This document shows positions 54,924-63,654 of a stretch of DNA of 64,000 bases, one piece after another. The position numbers and the translations under genes are program-made. A model generated the notes under the pieces. It saw only the letters and a program-made list of their open reading frames with translations, did no database searches and had not been told where the DNA came from. This stretch comes from Jutongia hominis. GTDB lineage: Bacteria; Bacillota; Clostridia; Lachnospirales; Lachnospiraceae. The stretch is taken from NCBI RefSeq assembly GCF_014384965.1, contig NZ_JACRSW010000027.1, positions 124,001 to 188,000 on the forward strand. The letters are read 5' to 3'. Each line of letters opens with the position of its first letter. Position 1 is the first letter of the stretch.

Positions 54924-55000
54924 AGCAGAAGTAAAGCTGTCGGAATAGCACGCTCCGGATAGAGTATACTGTAAAATATAGTTTAGAAGTGAGGAATATT

Positions 55001-55594
55001 ATGGATGAAAAAAGATGCGTGACAGTTACACGTAAGACAGGAGAAACTGATATTACGATCAAATTAAATCTGGATGGATCGGGAAAAGCAAGGATTCAGA
55101 CCGGTATTGGCTTTTTTGATCATATGTTAAACAGTTTTGCAAGACATGGTCTGTTTGATCTGGAAGTTGATGTAAAAGGAGATTTAGAAGTCGATTCGCA
55201 CCATACGATAGAGGATACCGGCATTGTACTCGGACAGGCAATCTTAGAGGCTGTCGGAGGCAAAAAAGGGATCAGACGTTTTGGAAACTTTATCTTACCG
55301 ATGGATGAGACACTGGTCTTATGTGCACTGGATCTGTCCGGTCGTCCGTATTTACAGGAAAACCTTGTTTTAACCGTGCCAAAAGTTGGGGAGTTTGATA
55401 CAGAAATGGTACATGAATTCTTCTATGCGGTAAGCTATAGTGCAGGAATGAATTTACATTTAAAAATGTTAGATGGACAAAATAATCACCATATCATTGA
55501 AGCTGCTTTTAAAGCGTTTGCAAAAGCACTTGATGAAGCGACATCATACGATGAACGTATTTCGGATGTCCTTTCTACAAAAGGCAGTCTTTAA
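55001..55594 (+). CDS. hisB: Imidazoleglycerol-phosphate dehydratase
   Basis: A 197-residue manganese enzyme for the dehydration step of histidine synthesis, of the single-function type without the phosphatase domain. The metal-binding repeats are FFDHMLNSFARHG, DSHHTIEDTGI, and VHEFFYAVSYSAGMNLH with NNHHIIEAAFKA. ATG 55001 is chosen because GTGAGGAA lies just upstream. Confidence 0.95.
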   Translation: MDEKRCVTVTRKTGETDITIKLNLDGSGKARIQTGIGFFDHMLNSFARHGLFDLEVDVKGDLEVDSHHTIEDTGIVLGQAILEAVGGKKGIRRFGNFILPMDETLVLCALDLSGRPYLQENLVLTVPKVGEFDTEMVHEFFYAVSYSAGMNLHLKMLDGQNNHHIIEAAFKAFAKALDEATSYDERISDVLSTKGSL

Positions 55595-55639
55595 AAGCAT
55601 AAGGAATGAAACAGTGGAAAACACAGAATGGAGGAGAGT

Positions 55640-56902
55640 ATGAGTCAAAAGAAACTGATCCCATTTATTAATGCGGAAAACGAGATGCCGGGGAGCGTGA
55701 TCAGTCTGGCTGACCGCTATGCCTGTGAAGGGGCAGATGGTTTATATCTGTATAATTTTACCGGAGATGAAAAGTCACGCGAAGAATTTTTAGCAACGGT
55801 TCGTCAGATTGAAAAAAAGATCGACATTCCGTTCTATGTCGGAATTTATGTGGCGCGCTTTGAGGATGCAAAAAAGGCACTGTACACAGGTGCTTCTATG
55901 GTTGTGATGCGTAAAGCTTTGCTTCCGGTTGACAAAGAGCTTCAAGAGATCACAGACCGTTTTTCAAAAGACAAGCTTGCGCTGGAAGTGGATATGCGTG
56001 CTGACTTTATGACAGCAGAGCAGTTAGATGAGTATTATGAACTCGGAATCGGAACAGCGGTATTAAAGCATATTGACACGACACCAAGCTTTTCGGATAC
56101 GATCGCTCAGACAAAGATGAGGGTCATGGTTCGTGATGGTCTGATACGTAATGACTTAGCAGAAATCTTATCATATGATACGGTTAGTGCGGTTCTTACG
56201 AACTATTTTGAAGATAAAGATATCTATAAAGCAAAAAAAGCGTTGAAAAAGAAAAATGTGGATGTGGAAGTATTTGAAAGCCTGATTGATTTTTCTGATT
56301 TTAAATTGCTTGATAATGGACTGATTCCTGTGGTTGTGCAGGATTACCGCACAAACGAAGTGTTGATGGTGGCTTATATGAATGAAGATTCTTATAAGAT
56401 GACGATTGATACCGGGAAAATGACATATTATAGCAGAAGCCGTAAGAAACTCTGGCTCAAAGGGGAAACTTCCGGACATTTCCAGTATGTAAAGTCCTTG
56501 ATGATCGATTGCGATAATGATACAATACTAGCAAAGGTCCGTCAGATCGGAGCAGCATGTCATACCGGAAACAGAAGCTGTTTCTTTAAAGAACTTGCAA
56601 AAAAGGATTATGTTTCTACCAATCCTTTGACGGTTCTGATGGATGATTATGATATTATCATGTCACGTAAGAACAATCCCAAAGAGGGTTCGTATACAAA
56701 CTATCTGTTTGATAAAGGTATTGATAAGATCTTAAAGAAATGCGGCGAGGAAGCAGTAGAGATCATTATTGCGGCGAAAAATCCGGATGCAGAAGAGTTG
56801 AAATATGAAATTGCGGATTTTCTGTATCACATGATGGTTCTGATGGCGGAATGTGGTCTTGACTGGAATGATATTACAAAGGAACTTGTAAACAGACGTT
56901 AA
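55640..56902 (+). CDS. hisI: HisIE with an N-terminal HisA/HisF-like domain
   Basis: A 420-residue fusion. Residues 1-220 look like a degenerate TIM barrel of the HisA/HisF type ([45 protein letters not shown]). Residues about 223-325 are phosphoribosyl-AMP cyclohydrolase ([49 protein letters not shown]). Residues about 326-420 are phosphoribosyl-ATP pyrophosphatase ([28 protein letters not shown]). The two enzyme parts do steps 2 and 3 of histidine synthesis. The barrel lacks the clean phosphate-binding loops of HisF and may be only structural. ATG 55640 follows GGAGGAG. hisA, hisF, hisH and hisC are not nearby. Confidence 0.9.
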   Translation: MSQKKLIPFINAENEMPGSVISLADRYACEGADGLYLYNFTGDEKSREEFLATVRQIEKKIDIPFYVGIYVARFEDAKKALYTGASMVVMRKALLPVDKELQEITDRFSKDKLALEVDMRADFMTAEQLDEYYELGIGTAVLKHIDTTPSFSDTIAQTKMRVMVRDGLIRNDLAEILSYDTVSAVLTNYFEDKDIYKAKKALKKKNVDVEVFESLIDFSDFKLLDNGLIPVVVQDYRTNEVLMVAYMNEDSYKMTIDTGKMTYYSRSRKKLWLKGETSGHFQYVKSLMIDCDNDTILAKVRQIGAACHTGNRSCFFKELAKKDYVSTNPLTVLMDDYDIIMSRKNNPKEGSYTNYLFDKGIDKILKKCGEEAVEIIIAAKNPDAEELKYEIADFLYHMMVLMAECGLDWNDITKELVNRR

Positions 56903-56949
56903 GCAGATCAAAGGAATAATGTGTATGATCGGGAAGGCAGGGTGAAGCA

Positions 56950-57135
56950 ATGTTAGTAGCTTTATTAGCAAAGGGAATCAGTGATTTTACATTTGGTGGT
57001 GCTTTTTTATGGTACCTGATCAAATATCTTATATTTGGCGCTATGGCTTTTGTAGCAATTTTATGTGGAATTAAATTACGTAAAAACAAGATTGCAAAGA
57101 CAGAAGCTGCCAATCAGGAAAAAGCAGATTCCTAA
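56950..57135 (+). CDS. Small membrane protein of unknown function
   Basis: A 61-residue protein with a hydrophobic N-terminus, one clear membrane helix (WYLIKYLIFGAMAFVAILCGI) and a charged tail (LRKNKIAKTEAANQEKADS). It starts 47 bases after hisIE behind GGGAAGGCAGGG and ends 19 bases before the CYTH gene. Tight packing and typical topology suggest a real gene, but I do not recognise it. Confidence 0.6.
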   Translation: MLVALLAKGISDFTFGGAFLWYLIKYLIFGAMAFVAILCGIKLRKNKIAKTEAANQEKADS

Positions 57136-57154
57136 AAGGCAGGGACAAGAAAGC

Positions 57155-57637
57155 ATGGAGATTGAAAAGAAATTTCAGATAAAAAGACTGCCGGAACAAT
57201 TAGAACAATATCCGAAAAAAGAGATTGAACAGGGATATCTATGTATCAATCCGGTTGTCAGAATACGCAAAAGCAATGAAGAATATATTTTGACGTATAA
57301 AGCAAGGGCACAGGCAGCAGTCAAAGATATGCATATCAACCGGGAAGTGGAAGTTTCGCTGACGAAAGAAGGATATCTCCATTTAAGGGAAAAGATCGAT
57401 CATAATCTGATCGAAAAGACAAGATATCTGATCCGTTTAGAAGATGGGCATATGGCGGAACTTGATCGGTTTCATGGAAAGCTTGAGGGCTTATGCTTTG
57501 TTGAAGTAGAGTTTGCCAGTGAACAGGATGCAGACTCTTTTATTCCACCGGCATGGTTTGGAGAAAATGTAAGTAAAGATAAAAGATATACAAACAGTTT
57601 TTTATCACAATGTGATAGTCTGGATGTATTTCAATAA
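57155..57637 (+). CDS. CYTH-domain protein
   Basis: A 160-residue protein of the CYTH superfamily (adenylate cyclase CyaB/thiamine triphosphatase/inorganic triphosphatase). The N-terminal EIEKKFQI gives the ExExK motif; further charged strands include PVVRIRKSNEEYILTYK, EVEVSLTKE, AELDRFHG and FVEVEFASE, which line the triphosphate tunnel. Most bacterial members hydrolyse triphosphates, but the substrate is unknown. ATG 57155 is the natural start because the CYTH motif begins there; the frame upstream to 57065 overlaps the small membrane protein. Confidence 0.85.
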   Translation: MEIEKKFQIKRLPEQLEQYPKKEIEQGYLCINPVVRIRKSNEEYILTYKARAQAAVKDMHINREVEVSLTKEGYLHLREKIDHNLIEKTRYLIRLEDGHMAELDRFHGKLEGLCFVEVEFASEQDADSFIPPAWFGENVSKDKRYTNSFLSQCDSLDVFQ

Positions 57638-57710
57638 AAATTCGCAAGGAAAAGCAAGGGTATAGAATGATCCGCTTGCGAAGAAACAAAAAGAAAGATG
57701 GAGGCTCATT

Positions 57711-58595
57711 ATGTATAAGATTTTAAAAAAAGAGTATCTTGCTAACAATATCTGGCTTATGGATATTGAAGCACCAAGAGTAGCTAAGTCCTGTCAGCCT
57801 GGACAGTTTGTTATTGTCAAAATGGATGAAAAAGGAGAGAGAATTCCTTTGACAGTCTGTGATTATGATCGTGAGAAAGGAACTGTAACCATCGTATTCC
57901 AGACAGTTGGCGCATCGACAACAGAAATGGCAAAATACGAAGTAGGTGAGTCGTTCATGGATTTTGTGGGACCTTTAGGATGTCCTTCTGAACTGATTGA
58001 AATGCCATTAGAAGAATTAAAGAAAGAAAAGATTCTTTTCGTCTGTGGCGGTGTTGGTACTGCTCCGGTATATCCACAGGTAAAATGGATGAAAGAGCAT
58101 GGTGTTGATGTGGATGTTATCATTGGTGCCCGTACAAAGGATATTATGATCTTAGAAGATGCTATGAGAGAAGTAGCAGCAAACTTATATATTGCAACAG
58201 ATGATGGATCTTACGGTTTCAAAGGAAATGGATGTGATCAGATCAATGAACTTGTGAAGAACCAGGGCAAGGAATATACAAAAGTGGTTGCAATTGGTCC
58301 GATGATCATGATGAAATTCGTATGTCTTTTGACAAAAGAGTTAAATATTCCAACAATCGTCAGCATGAATCCAATCATGGTAGATGGTACCGGTATGTGT
58401 GGTGCATGTCGTCTTCAAGTTGGTGATGAAATTAAATTTGCATGTGTTGACGGTCCGGAATTTGATGGTCATTTAGTTGATTTTGACCAGGCAATGCAGC
58501 GCCAGAGAATGTATAAAACAGAAGAAGGCCGTGCTATGTTAAAACTCAAAGAAGGCGATACACATCATGGCGGATGTGGTCATTGCAATGGCTAA
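57711..58595 (+). CDS. nfnA: NADH-dependent ferredoxin:NADP+ oxidoreductase small subunit, NfnA type
   Basis: A 294-residue FAD- and [2Fe-2S]-containing subunit of the sulfide-dehydrogenase/ferredoxin-NADP reductase family. An FAD domain (RIPLTVCDYDREKGTVTIVFQ), an NAD domain (ILFVCGGVGTAPVYPQ) and a C-terminal cluster domain (GMCGACRLQVGDEIKFACVDGPEFDG) are visible. With the next gene it would form Nfn, which bifurcates electrons between NADPH, ferredoxin and NAD in anaerobes. Annotation as dihydroorotate dehydrogenase electron-transfer subunit would be a likely mislabel. ATG 57711 follows TGGAGG. Confidence 0.88.
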   Translation: MYKILKKEYLANNIWLMDIEAPRVAKSCQPGQFVIVKMDEKGERIPLTVCDYDREKGTVTIVFQTVGASTTEMAKYEVGESFMDFVGPLGCPSELIEMPLEELKKEKILFVCGGVGTAPVYPQVKWMKEHGVDVDVIIGARTKDIMILEDAMREVAANLYIATDDGSYGFKGNGCDQINELVKNQGKEYTKVVAIGPMIMMKFVCLLTKELNIPTIVSMNPIMVDGTGMCGACRLQVGDEIKFACVDGPEFDGHLVDFDQAMQRQRMYKTEEGRAMLKLKEGDTHHGGCGHCNG

Positions 58596-58712
58596 GACGA
58601 TGCAGTATAGCTTGCTGGGAAATAGTCAAAAAGAAAGTGTAGATTAAGAAAGAACTATATCCGGTATCCGAACGTTACAGAAGAAACCGGATCAGAAAGA
58701 AAGGATAAAATC

Positions 58713-60101
58713 ATGGAAGTAGATGTATTAAAAAGAGTGCCTGTTCGTGAGCAGGAGCCAAAAGTTCGTGCAACAAATTTTGACGAAGTCTGCCTGGGTT
58801 ATAATAAAGAAGAAGCAGTTGCAGAAGCATCCCGCTGTTTACAGTGTAAAAATCCACAATGTGTAAAAGGATGTCCTGTTAATATCAATATTCCGGGATT
58901 TATTAGTGAATTAGTAAAAGAAAATGTAGAAGGAGCTTATCAGGTGATCAGCCAGTATTCAGCTCTTCCGTCTGTATGTGGTCGTGTATGTCCGCAGGAA
59001 AGCCAGTGTGAAGCAAAATGTATTCGTGGAATTAAGGGAGATGCTGTATCAATCGGTAAGTTAGAGCGTTTTACAGCAGATACAGCAAGAGAAATGGGTA
59101 TCAAGCCAACAAAAGCAGAGAAGATGAATGGCAAAAAGGTTGCTGTGATCGGATCCGGTCCTGCCGGTCTTACCTGTGCCGGAGATCTTGCCAAACTTGG
59201 CTATGATGTCACGATTTTTGAAGCCTTACATAAGGCAGGTGGTGTATTATCTTACGGAATTCCTGAGTTCCGTCTTCCAAAGAACAAAGTTGTTGATAAA
59301 GAAGTAGAGAATGTCAAATCACTTGGCGTTAAGATTGAGACAAATGTTGTGATCGGTAAAGCCACAACCGTTGATGAGCTTTTAGACGAAGAAGGTTTTG
59401 ATGCAGTCTTTATCGGATCCGGTGCCGGACTTCCTAGATTCATGGGTATTCCGGGTGAAAATGCAAATGGTGTATTTTCGGCAAATGAATATTTAACAAG
59501 AAGCAACTTGATGAAAGCGTTTGATGATACTTATGAGACACCGATCATCGCAGGAAAGAAAGTGGCTGTAGTCGGTGGTGGTAATGTAGCAATGGATGCC
59601 GCAAGAACAGCACTTCGTCTTGGCGCAGAGGTTCATATCGTATACCGTCGTAGTGAAGAGGAACTTCCTGCCAGAGTAGAAGAAGTACATCATGCAAAAG
59701 AAGAAGGAATCATATTTGATCTTTTATCAAACCCGGTAGAGATCTTAGAAGATGAAGAGGGAAATGTAAAAGGTATGACATGCATCCGTATGGAACTCGG
59801 TGAGCCGGATGAATCAGGACGTAGAAGACCGATCGAAGTAAAAGGCTCTGAATTTACATTAGACGTAGATACCGTGATCATGTCACTTGGTACAAGTCCA
59901 AATCCATTGATCTCTTCTACAACAAAAGGACTCGATATCAATAAGAGAAAATGTATCGTGGCAGAAGAAGAGAACGGACAGACTTCAAAAGCAAAAGTAT
60001 ATGCAGGTGGAGATGCCGTAACAGGAGCTGCTACGGTTATTCTTGCTATGGGTGCAGGAAAAGCAGCAGCCAAAGGTATTCATGAATATTTAAGTAAGTA
60101 A
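58713..60101 (+). CDS. nfnB: NADPH-binding subunit of Nfn / GltD-like protein
   Basis: A 462-residue flavoprotein related to the small subunit of glutamate synthase. The N-terminus binds two [4Fe-4S] clusters (CLQCKNPQCVKGCPVNI and CGRVCPQESQCEAKC). The FAD site is VAVIGSGPAGLTCAGDL, the NADPH site is VAVVGGGNVAMDAARTALRLGAEVH, and GGDAVTGAATVILAMGAGK closes the FAD fold. No glutamate synthase large subunit is adjacent; pairing with NfnA points to Nfn and not glutamate synthase. ATG 58713 follows AGAAAGGA. The two genes are 117 bases apart. Confidence 0.9.
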   Translation: MEVDVLKRVPVREQEPKVRATNFDEVCLGYNKEEAVAEASRCLQCKNPQCVKGCPVNINIPGFISELVKENVEGAYQVISQYSALPSVCGRVCPQESQCEAKCIRGIKGDAVSIGKLERFTADTAREMGIKPTKAEKMNGKKVAVIGSGPAGLTCAGDLAKLGYDVTIFEALHKAGGVLSYGIPEFRLPKNKVVDKEVENVKSLGVKIETNVVIGKATTVDELLDEEGFDAVFIGSGAGLPRFMGIPGENANGVFSANEYLTRSNLMKAFDDTYETPIIAGKKVAVVGGGNVAMDAARTALRLGAEVHIVYRRSEEELPARVEEVHHAKEEGIIFDLLSNPVEILEDEEGNVKGMTCIRMELGEPDESGRRRPIEVKGSEFTLDVDTVIMSLGTSPNPLISSTTKGLDINKRKCIVAEEENGQTSKAKVYAGGDAVTGAATVILAMGAGKAAAKGIHEYLSK

Positions 60102-60139
60102 AGAAAGACTGTTATGACGATACTTTTACAAGTACAAAT

Positions 60140-60238
60140 ATGACAGATGGTTCTTTGGGTGGACCGGGTAGCAATACACCGGGTGGAAACGGACCGGGAG
60201 GAAATACTCCGGGTGGCTTTAAACCTTGGAATTCTTAA
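60140..60238 (+). other. Gly/Pro/Asn-rich short open frame after nfnB
   Basis: A 32-codon frame reads MTDGSLGGPGSNTPGGNG and continues with further GGNTPGG repeats to FKPWNS and a stop. There is no convincing ribosome binding site. The frame is open back to about 60087, so it looks like the severed repeat-rich tail of a lost surface or secreted protein. It is followed by a terminator. Confidence 0.4.
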
Positions 60239-60287
60239 TCGTCAATAGACAGATTCTACAAAAGACAGTATAGAAAAAAGAAAGATT

Positions 60288-60333
60288 GCACAAGAAAAAG
60301 TTGGAAAATTCCTCCTTTTCCTTGTGCTTTTTT
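60288..60333 (+). terminator. Terminator downstream of nfnB
   Basis: GCACAAGAAAAAG pairs with CTTTTCCTTGTGC (small internal bulge), followed by TTTTTTG. Confidence 0.75.
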
Positions 60334-60334
60334 G

Positions 60335-60751
60335 TGAATAGTGCTTTTTTCCTTTGTTTAAATTCGTATAAAGTTGCTCTTGGTTTAAGAGAAAAAGATA
60401 TGCTATTCTTTTGGCATAGAAATTCTTATATGCAGAATACATACAGAGTCTGCAATCTATTAGATCTATTTTTTCTATAGTGTAACCGGAGCGGTTACAT
60501 TCTATATAGGTATTAGTTCTATCGGAGCTTATCTGTTCTAAATCAAGCGTGCAAATATCTTGCAATGATCAAAGATCAACTCTCCCCAAAATGATTTAGT
60601 TGTTTTGTATAACATGATCGTAAATAATAAGACACATTCATAAGGAAACGTTATTTGTTACGAAAGAAAAGAATTTCTTACAGGTATTACTTTGGTTTAT
60701 GGATCATAGCGTATCCGGGTGGGATTTAACAAGGAAAAGGAGTAAAAATGT
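60335..60751 (+). other. 417-base gap upstream of the DUF5688 gene
   Basis: AT-rich and without a credible gene. It holds a perfect 7-bp inverted repeat TGTAACC-GGAGC-GGTTACA at 60481-60499, which looks like an operator or small hairpin, and AAAGGAG just before the next gene. I saw no other structure. Confidence 0.5.
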
Positions 60752-61702
60752 ATGGGAAAACAAAGAGAAACGTATCAGGCCTTTTGTGAAATTATCGTAA
60801 ACAGAATAGAAGAACAATTTGCACAGGATGCGATCGTGCAGGTCAATACGGTTGTGAAAAACAATGAAGTTGTCTATGATGCTTTAAATATTATTGTAGA
60901 AGGAGAAAAGATATCACCGAATTTTTATTTACAGCAATATTATGAAAGTTACAAAACAGGAGATTCTATCGAAGAGATTGTAGTTGCAATTGCAGAAGCA
61001 TATTACAGATCACTGGAAGAAAGAGAAAAGATCAATTTTAATCTTGATTTTGCATCATGCAAAGAAAGGATTGTTTTTCGTCTGGTTTCTTTTTCAAGAA
61101 ATAAACGCATTGCATCCAAAGTACCATATCTGCCTTTCATGGATATGATGGTCACATTTCATATTGTGATGCAGCAGACAAAAGAAGAACTGGGGTCTGT
61201 CAGGATTACCAGAGAAATAGCAAAGAAATGGAATGTCGACACAGAACAGTTATTTGAATTGGCAAGGCAGAATACACCAAGGTTGTTTCCGGTCAAGATC
61301 TGTACGATGTATGCGATGATGACAGAAATGATGGAAGAAAATGTAAACGAATGGGAAGGATTTTCTATTACACCAAACCTGACAGAGGCAAAACAGGAAC
61401 CTTATGTTGTCACAAATACAATGGGGATCAATGGTGCTGCAGTGATTTTGTATCAGAATGTATTAGAAAAGATTGCTGACAGACTCAAAGGTGATTATTA
61501 TATCTTACCAAGCAGTATTCATGAAGTATTAGCAATACCAATGCAGCAAGATCTGTCACAGGAGGAGTTAGCACAAATGGTATGGGAAGTCAATGCAACT
61601 TGTGTACCCAAAGAAGAAATTTTATCAGGTTCAGTCTATTGCTATGACAGTAAAGCACATAAGATAGAATTATGTTTTAACGAACAGGAAATCTGTGGAT
61701 AA
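60752..61702 (+). CDS. DUF5688-family protein
   Basis: A 316-residue soluble protein of a family common in Lachnospiraceae and labelled DUF5688, of unknown role. The pattern is recognisable: VNTVVKNNEVVYDALNI, NFYLQQYYESYKTGDSIEEIV, SKVPYLPFMDMMVTFHIV, YVVTNTMGINGAAVILYQNVLEKIA and YILPSSIHEVLAIP. There is no transmembrane segment or catalytic motif I can name. ATG 60752 follows AAAAGGAG. It stands alone behind a long leader. Confidence 0.8.
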   Translation: MGKQRETYQAFCEIIVNRIEEQFAQDAIVQVNTVVKNNEVVYDALNIIVEGEKISPNFYLQQYYESYKTGDSIEEIVVAIAEAYYRSLEEREKINFNLDFASCKERIVFRLVSFSRNKRIASKVPYLPFMDMMVTFHIVMQQTKEELGSVRITREIAKKWNVDTEQLFELARQNTPRLFPVKICTMYAMMTEMMEENVNEWEGFSITPNLTEAKQEPYVVTNTMGINGAAVILYQNVLEKIADRLKGDYYILPSSIHEVLAIPMQQDLSQEELAQMVWEVNATCVPKEEILSGSVYCYDSKAHKIELCFNEQEICG

Positions 61703-61807
61703 GTATGTGATCTTAGCGTAGATTGATAGCAAACTTGTTGATTGACGTATAAAAAAAGCTGTCATATAATGAGAAAAGTTGAAATGAAAATAGAAATGAG
61801 GCTCATT

Positions 61808-62377
61808 ATGAAATTTGAATCGATAAAAAAAGTATTAACCGGAAAATTTATTCATCGCTATGATATTACATACCGGGTTTCGGATGGAAGTCAGAAAGTC
61901 TATGAGATGATCAGTAGAAATCCAAACATTCAGACACATGAAGAATTACAAGGTAAAAAGCCAGATGCAGTTGTGATTATTATGCATGATAAAAAGAATG
62001 AGAAGATTTTGTTGAACAGAGAATTTCGTCTTGCGACAGGTGCATGGGTTTATAACTTTCCGGCCGGGTTGATCGATCAGGGGGAAGAACCACAGCAGAG
62101 TGCTGCCCGTGAACTGAGAGAAGAGACCGGACTGACATTAGATAGAGTCTGTGATATCATTCCGATGAGTTATAGCGCGATTGGCTTTTCTAATGAAACC
62201 AATGTATGTGTTGTTGGTATTGCGAGCGGAGCATTTCATCAAAGTACATCAGCAGTTGAAGAGATTGAAGCACGCTGGTATACAAAAGAAGAGGTCAGAC
62301 AATTGATCGCAACACAGCCTTTTGCTGCCAGAACACAGGCATATTGTTATCTGTGGAGTCGTCAGGACAATGCGTAG
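61808..62377 (+). CDS. NUDIX hydrolase, ADP-ribose pyrophosphatase-like
   Basis: A 189-residue enzyme with a good Nudix box (GLIDQGEEPQQSAARELREETGL). The preceding NREFRLATGAWVYNFPAG resembles ADP-ribose pyrophosphatases, so it may clean up ADP-ribose or a similar nucleoside diphosphate. The start ATG 61808 is preceded by GAGG at good distance; the frame upstream to 61742 (a Met-rich stretch) has no site. Confidence 0.88.
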   Translation: MKFESIKKVLTGKFIHRYDITYRVSDGSQKVYEMISRNPNIQTHEELQGKKPDAVVIIMHDKKNEKILLNREFRLATGAWVYNFPAGLIDQGEEPQQSAARELREETGLTLDRVCDIIPMSYSAIGFSNETNVCVVGIASGAFHQSTSAVEEIEARWYTKEEVRQLIATQPFAARTQAYCYLWSRQDNA

Positions 62378-62417
62378 CAATGGATCATGGAAAATTAAAA
62401 AGATTTGAGGTACACAA

Positions 62418-63560
62418 ATGGCAGAACACAAAGAGATCACATGGAAAGAACTTAATGGAACACAGGAATACTTCTTATTAGATATCAGAGATAAAGCAGC
62501 ATTTCAATATGGAAATGTAAAAAAATCTGTTAATATACCGATGGAAGAGTTAGAAGAGCGGATCAACGAGATTCCCAAGGATCAAAAGATCGCTGTTTAT
62601 TGTAAAAGAGGCATGGTCAGTAAAGAAGCGGTGGAATTGTTATGCGAAAATGGACGGGATGCTTATGAACTCGAAGGCGGCTATTCGAAATATCTGTTAG
62701 AGATGATGCAGGCGGAAGAAGAAAGCAGTACCGACCGGAAAGCAGATATTGAACGAAGCATACAAAAGAAGTTTCATAAAGAATTGTTTAGTAAATTTGC
62801 AAAAGCGATCAACACATACGATCTGTTACAGGAGGGAGATAAAGTTGCTGTCTGTATTTCGGGTGGAAAAGATTCGATGCTAATGGCAAAATTATTTCAG
62901 GAGATCAAAAGACATAATAAGTTTCAATTTGAACTTGTCTTTTTGGTTATGGATCCCGGTTACAGCCCGATGAACCGTCAGATGATCGAAAACAACGCAA
63001 AAATAATGGGAATTCCGCTTACAATCTTTGAAAGTAATATTTTTGAAGCGGTTTATGAGATTGAAAAGTCTCCATGCTATCTGTGTGCACGTATGAGAAG
63101 AGGATATCTTTACAGTAAGGCAAAAGAGCTTGGTTGTAATAAGATCGCACTCGGTCATCATTATGATGACGTGATCGAAACTATATTAATGGGGATGCTG
63201 TATGGTGGTCAGGTACAGACAATGATGCCGAAGTTACACAGTTCAAACTTTGAAGGAATGGAGCTGATCCGTCCGTTGTATCTGATCCGGGAGGATGATA
63301 TTAAAAAATGGCGTGATTACAATGATCTTCATTTTATTCAGTGTGCCTGTCGTTTTACGGATACCTGTACAACCTGTCGTGAGGATGGCAGTGTCGGTTC
63401 AAAGCGTATGGAGATTAAAAATCTGATCGCGCAGTTAAAGAAGACAAATCCTTATGTGGAAAGCAATATTTTTAAGAGTGTGGAAAATGTTAATCTGAGC
63501 ACAGTCATTGCATATAAGAAAGACGGTGTGAAACATTTCTTTGCGGATGAATATCAATAG
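62418..63560 (+). CDS. Rhodanese domain fused to a TtcA-like PP-loop enzyme
   Basis: A 380-residue fusion. Residues 1-95 form a rhodanese domain with its catalytic cysteine at C62 (VYCKRGMVSKEA). The C-terminal 260 residues are a PP-loop ATPase of the TtcA/TilS type (VCISGGKDSMLMAKLF near 143-158) with CYLCARMRRGYLY, ALGHHYDDVIET and the Cys-rich CACRFTDTCTTCRED. TtcA makes 2-thiocytidine in tRNA using an iron-sulfur cluster. Here the sulfur carrier is built in, which suggests the rhodanese delivers persulfide directly. The exact tRNA product is not certain. ATG 62418 follows GAGG. Confidence 0.88.
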   Translation: MAEHKEITWKELNGTQEYFLLDIRDKAAFQYGNVKKSVNIPMEELEERINEIPKDQKIAVYCKRGMVSKEAVELLCENGRDAYELEGGYSKYLLEMMQAEEESSTDRKADIERSIQKKFHKELFSKFAKAINTYDLLQEGDKVAVCISGGKDSMLMAKLFQEIKRHNKFQFELVFLVMDPGYSPMNRQMIENNAKIMGIPLTIFESNIFEAVYEIEKSPCYLCARMRRGYLYSKAKELGCNKIALGHHYDDVIETILMGMLYGGQVQTMMPKLHSSNFEGMELIRPLYLIREDDIKKWRDYNDLHFIQCACRFTDTCTTCREDGSVGSKRMEIKNLIAQLKKTNPYVESNIFKSVENVNLSTVIAYKKDGVKHFFADEYQ

Positions 63561-63654
63561 GAACAGGTTATTTTGTGACCTGGCATTATTTGTGATCATA
63601 CTTTTTGTGATATTTTCATATAAATAGAGCAAGGGTTCATGGCAGGTAACGTCT

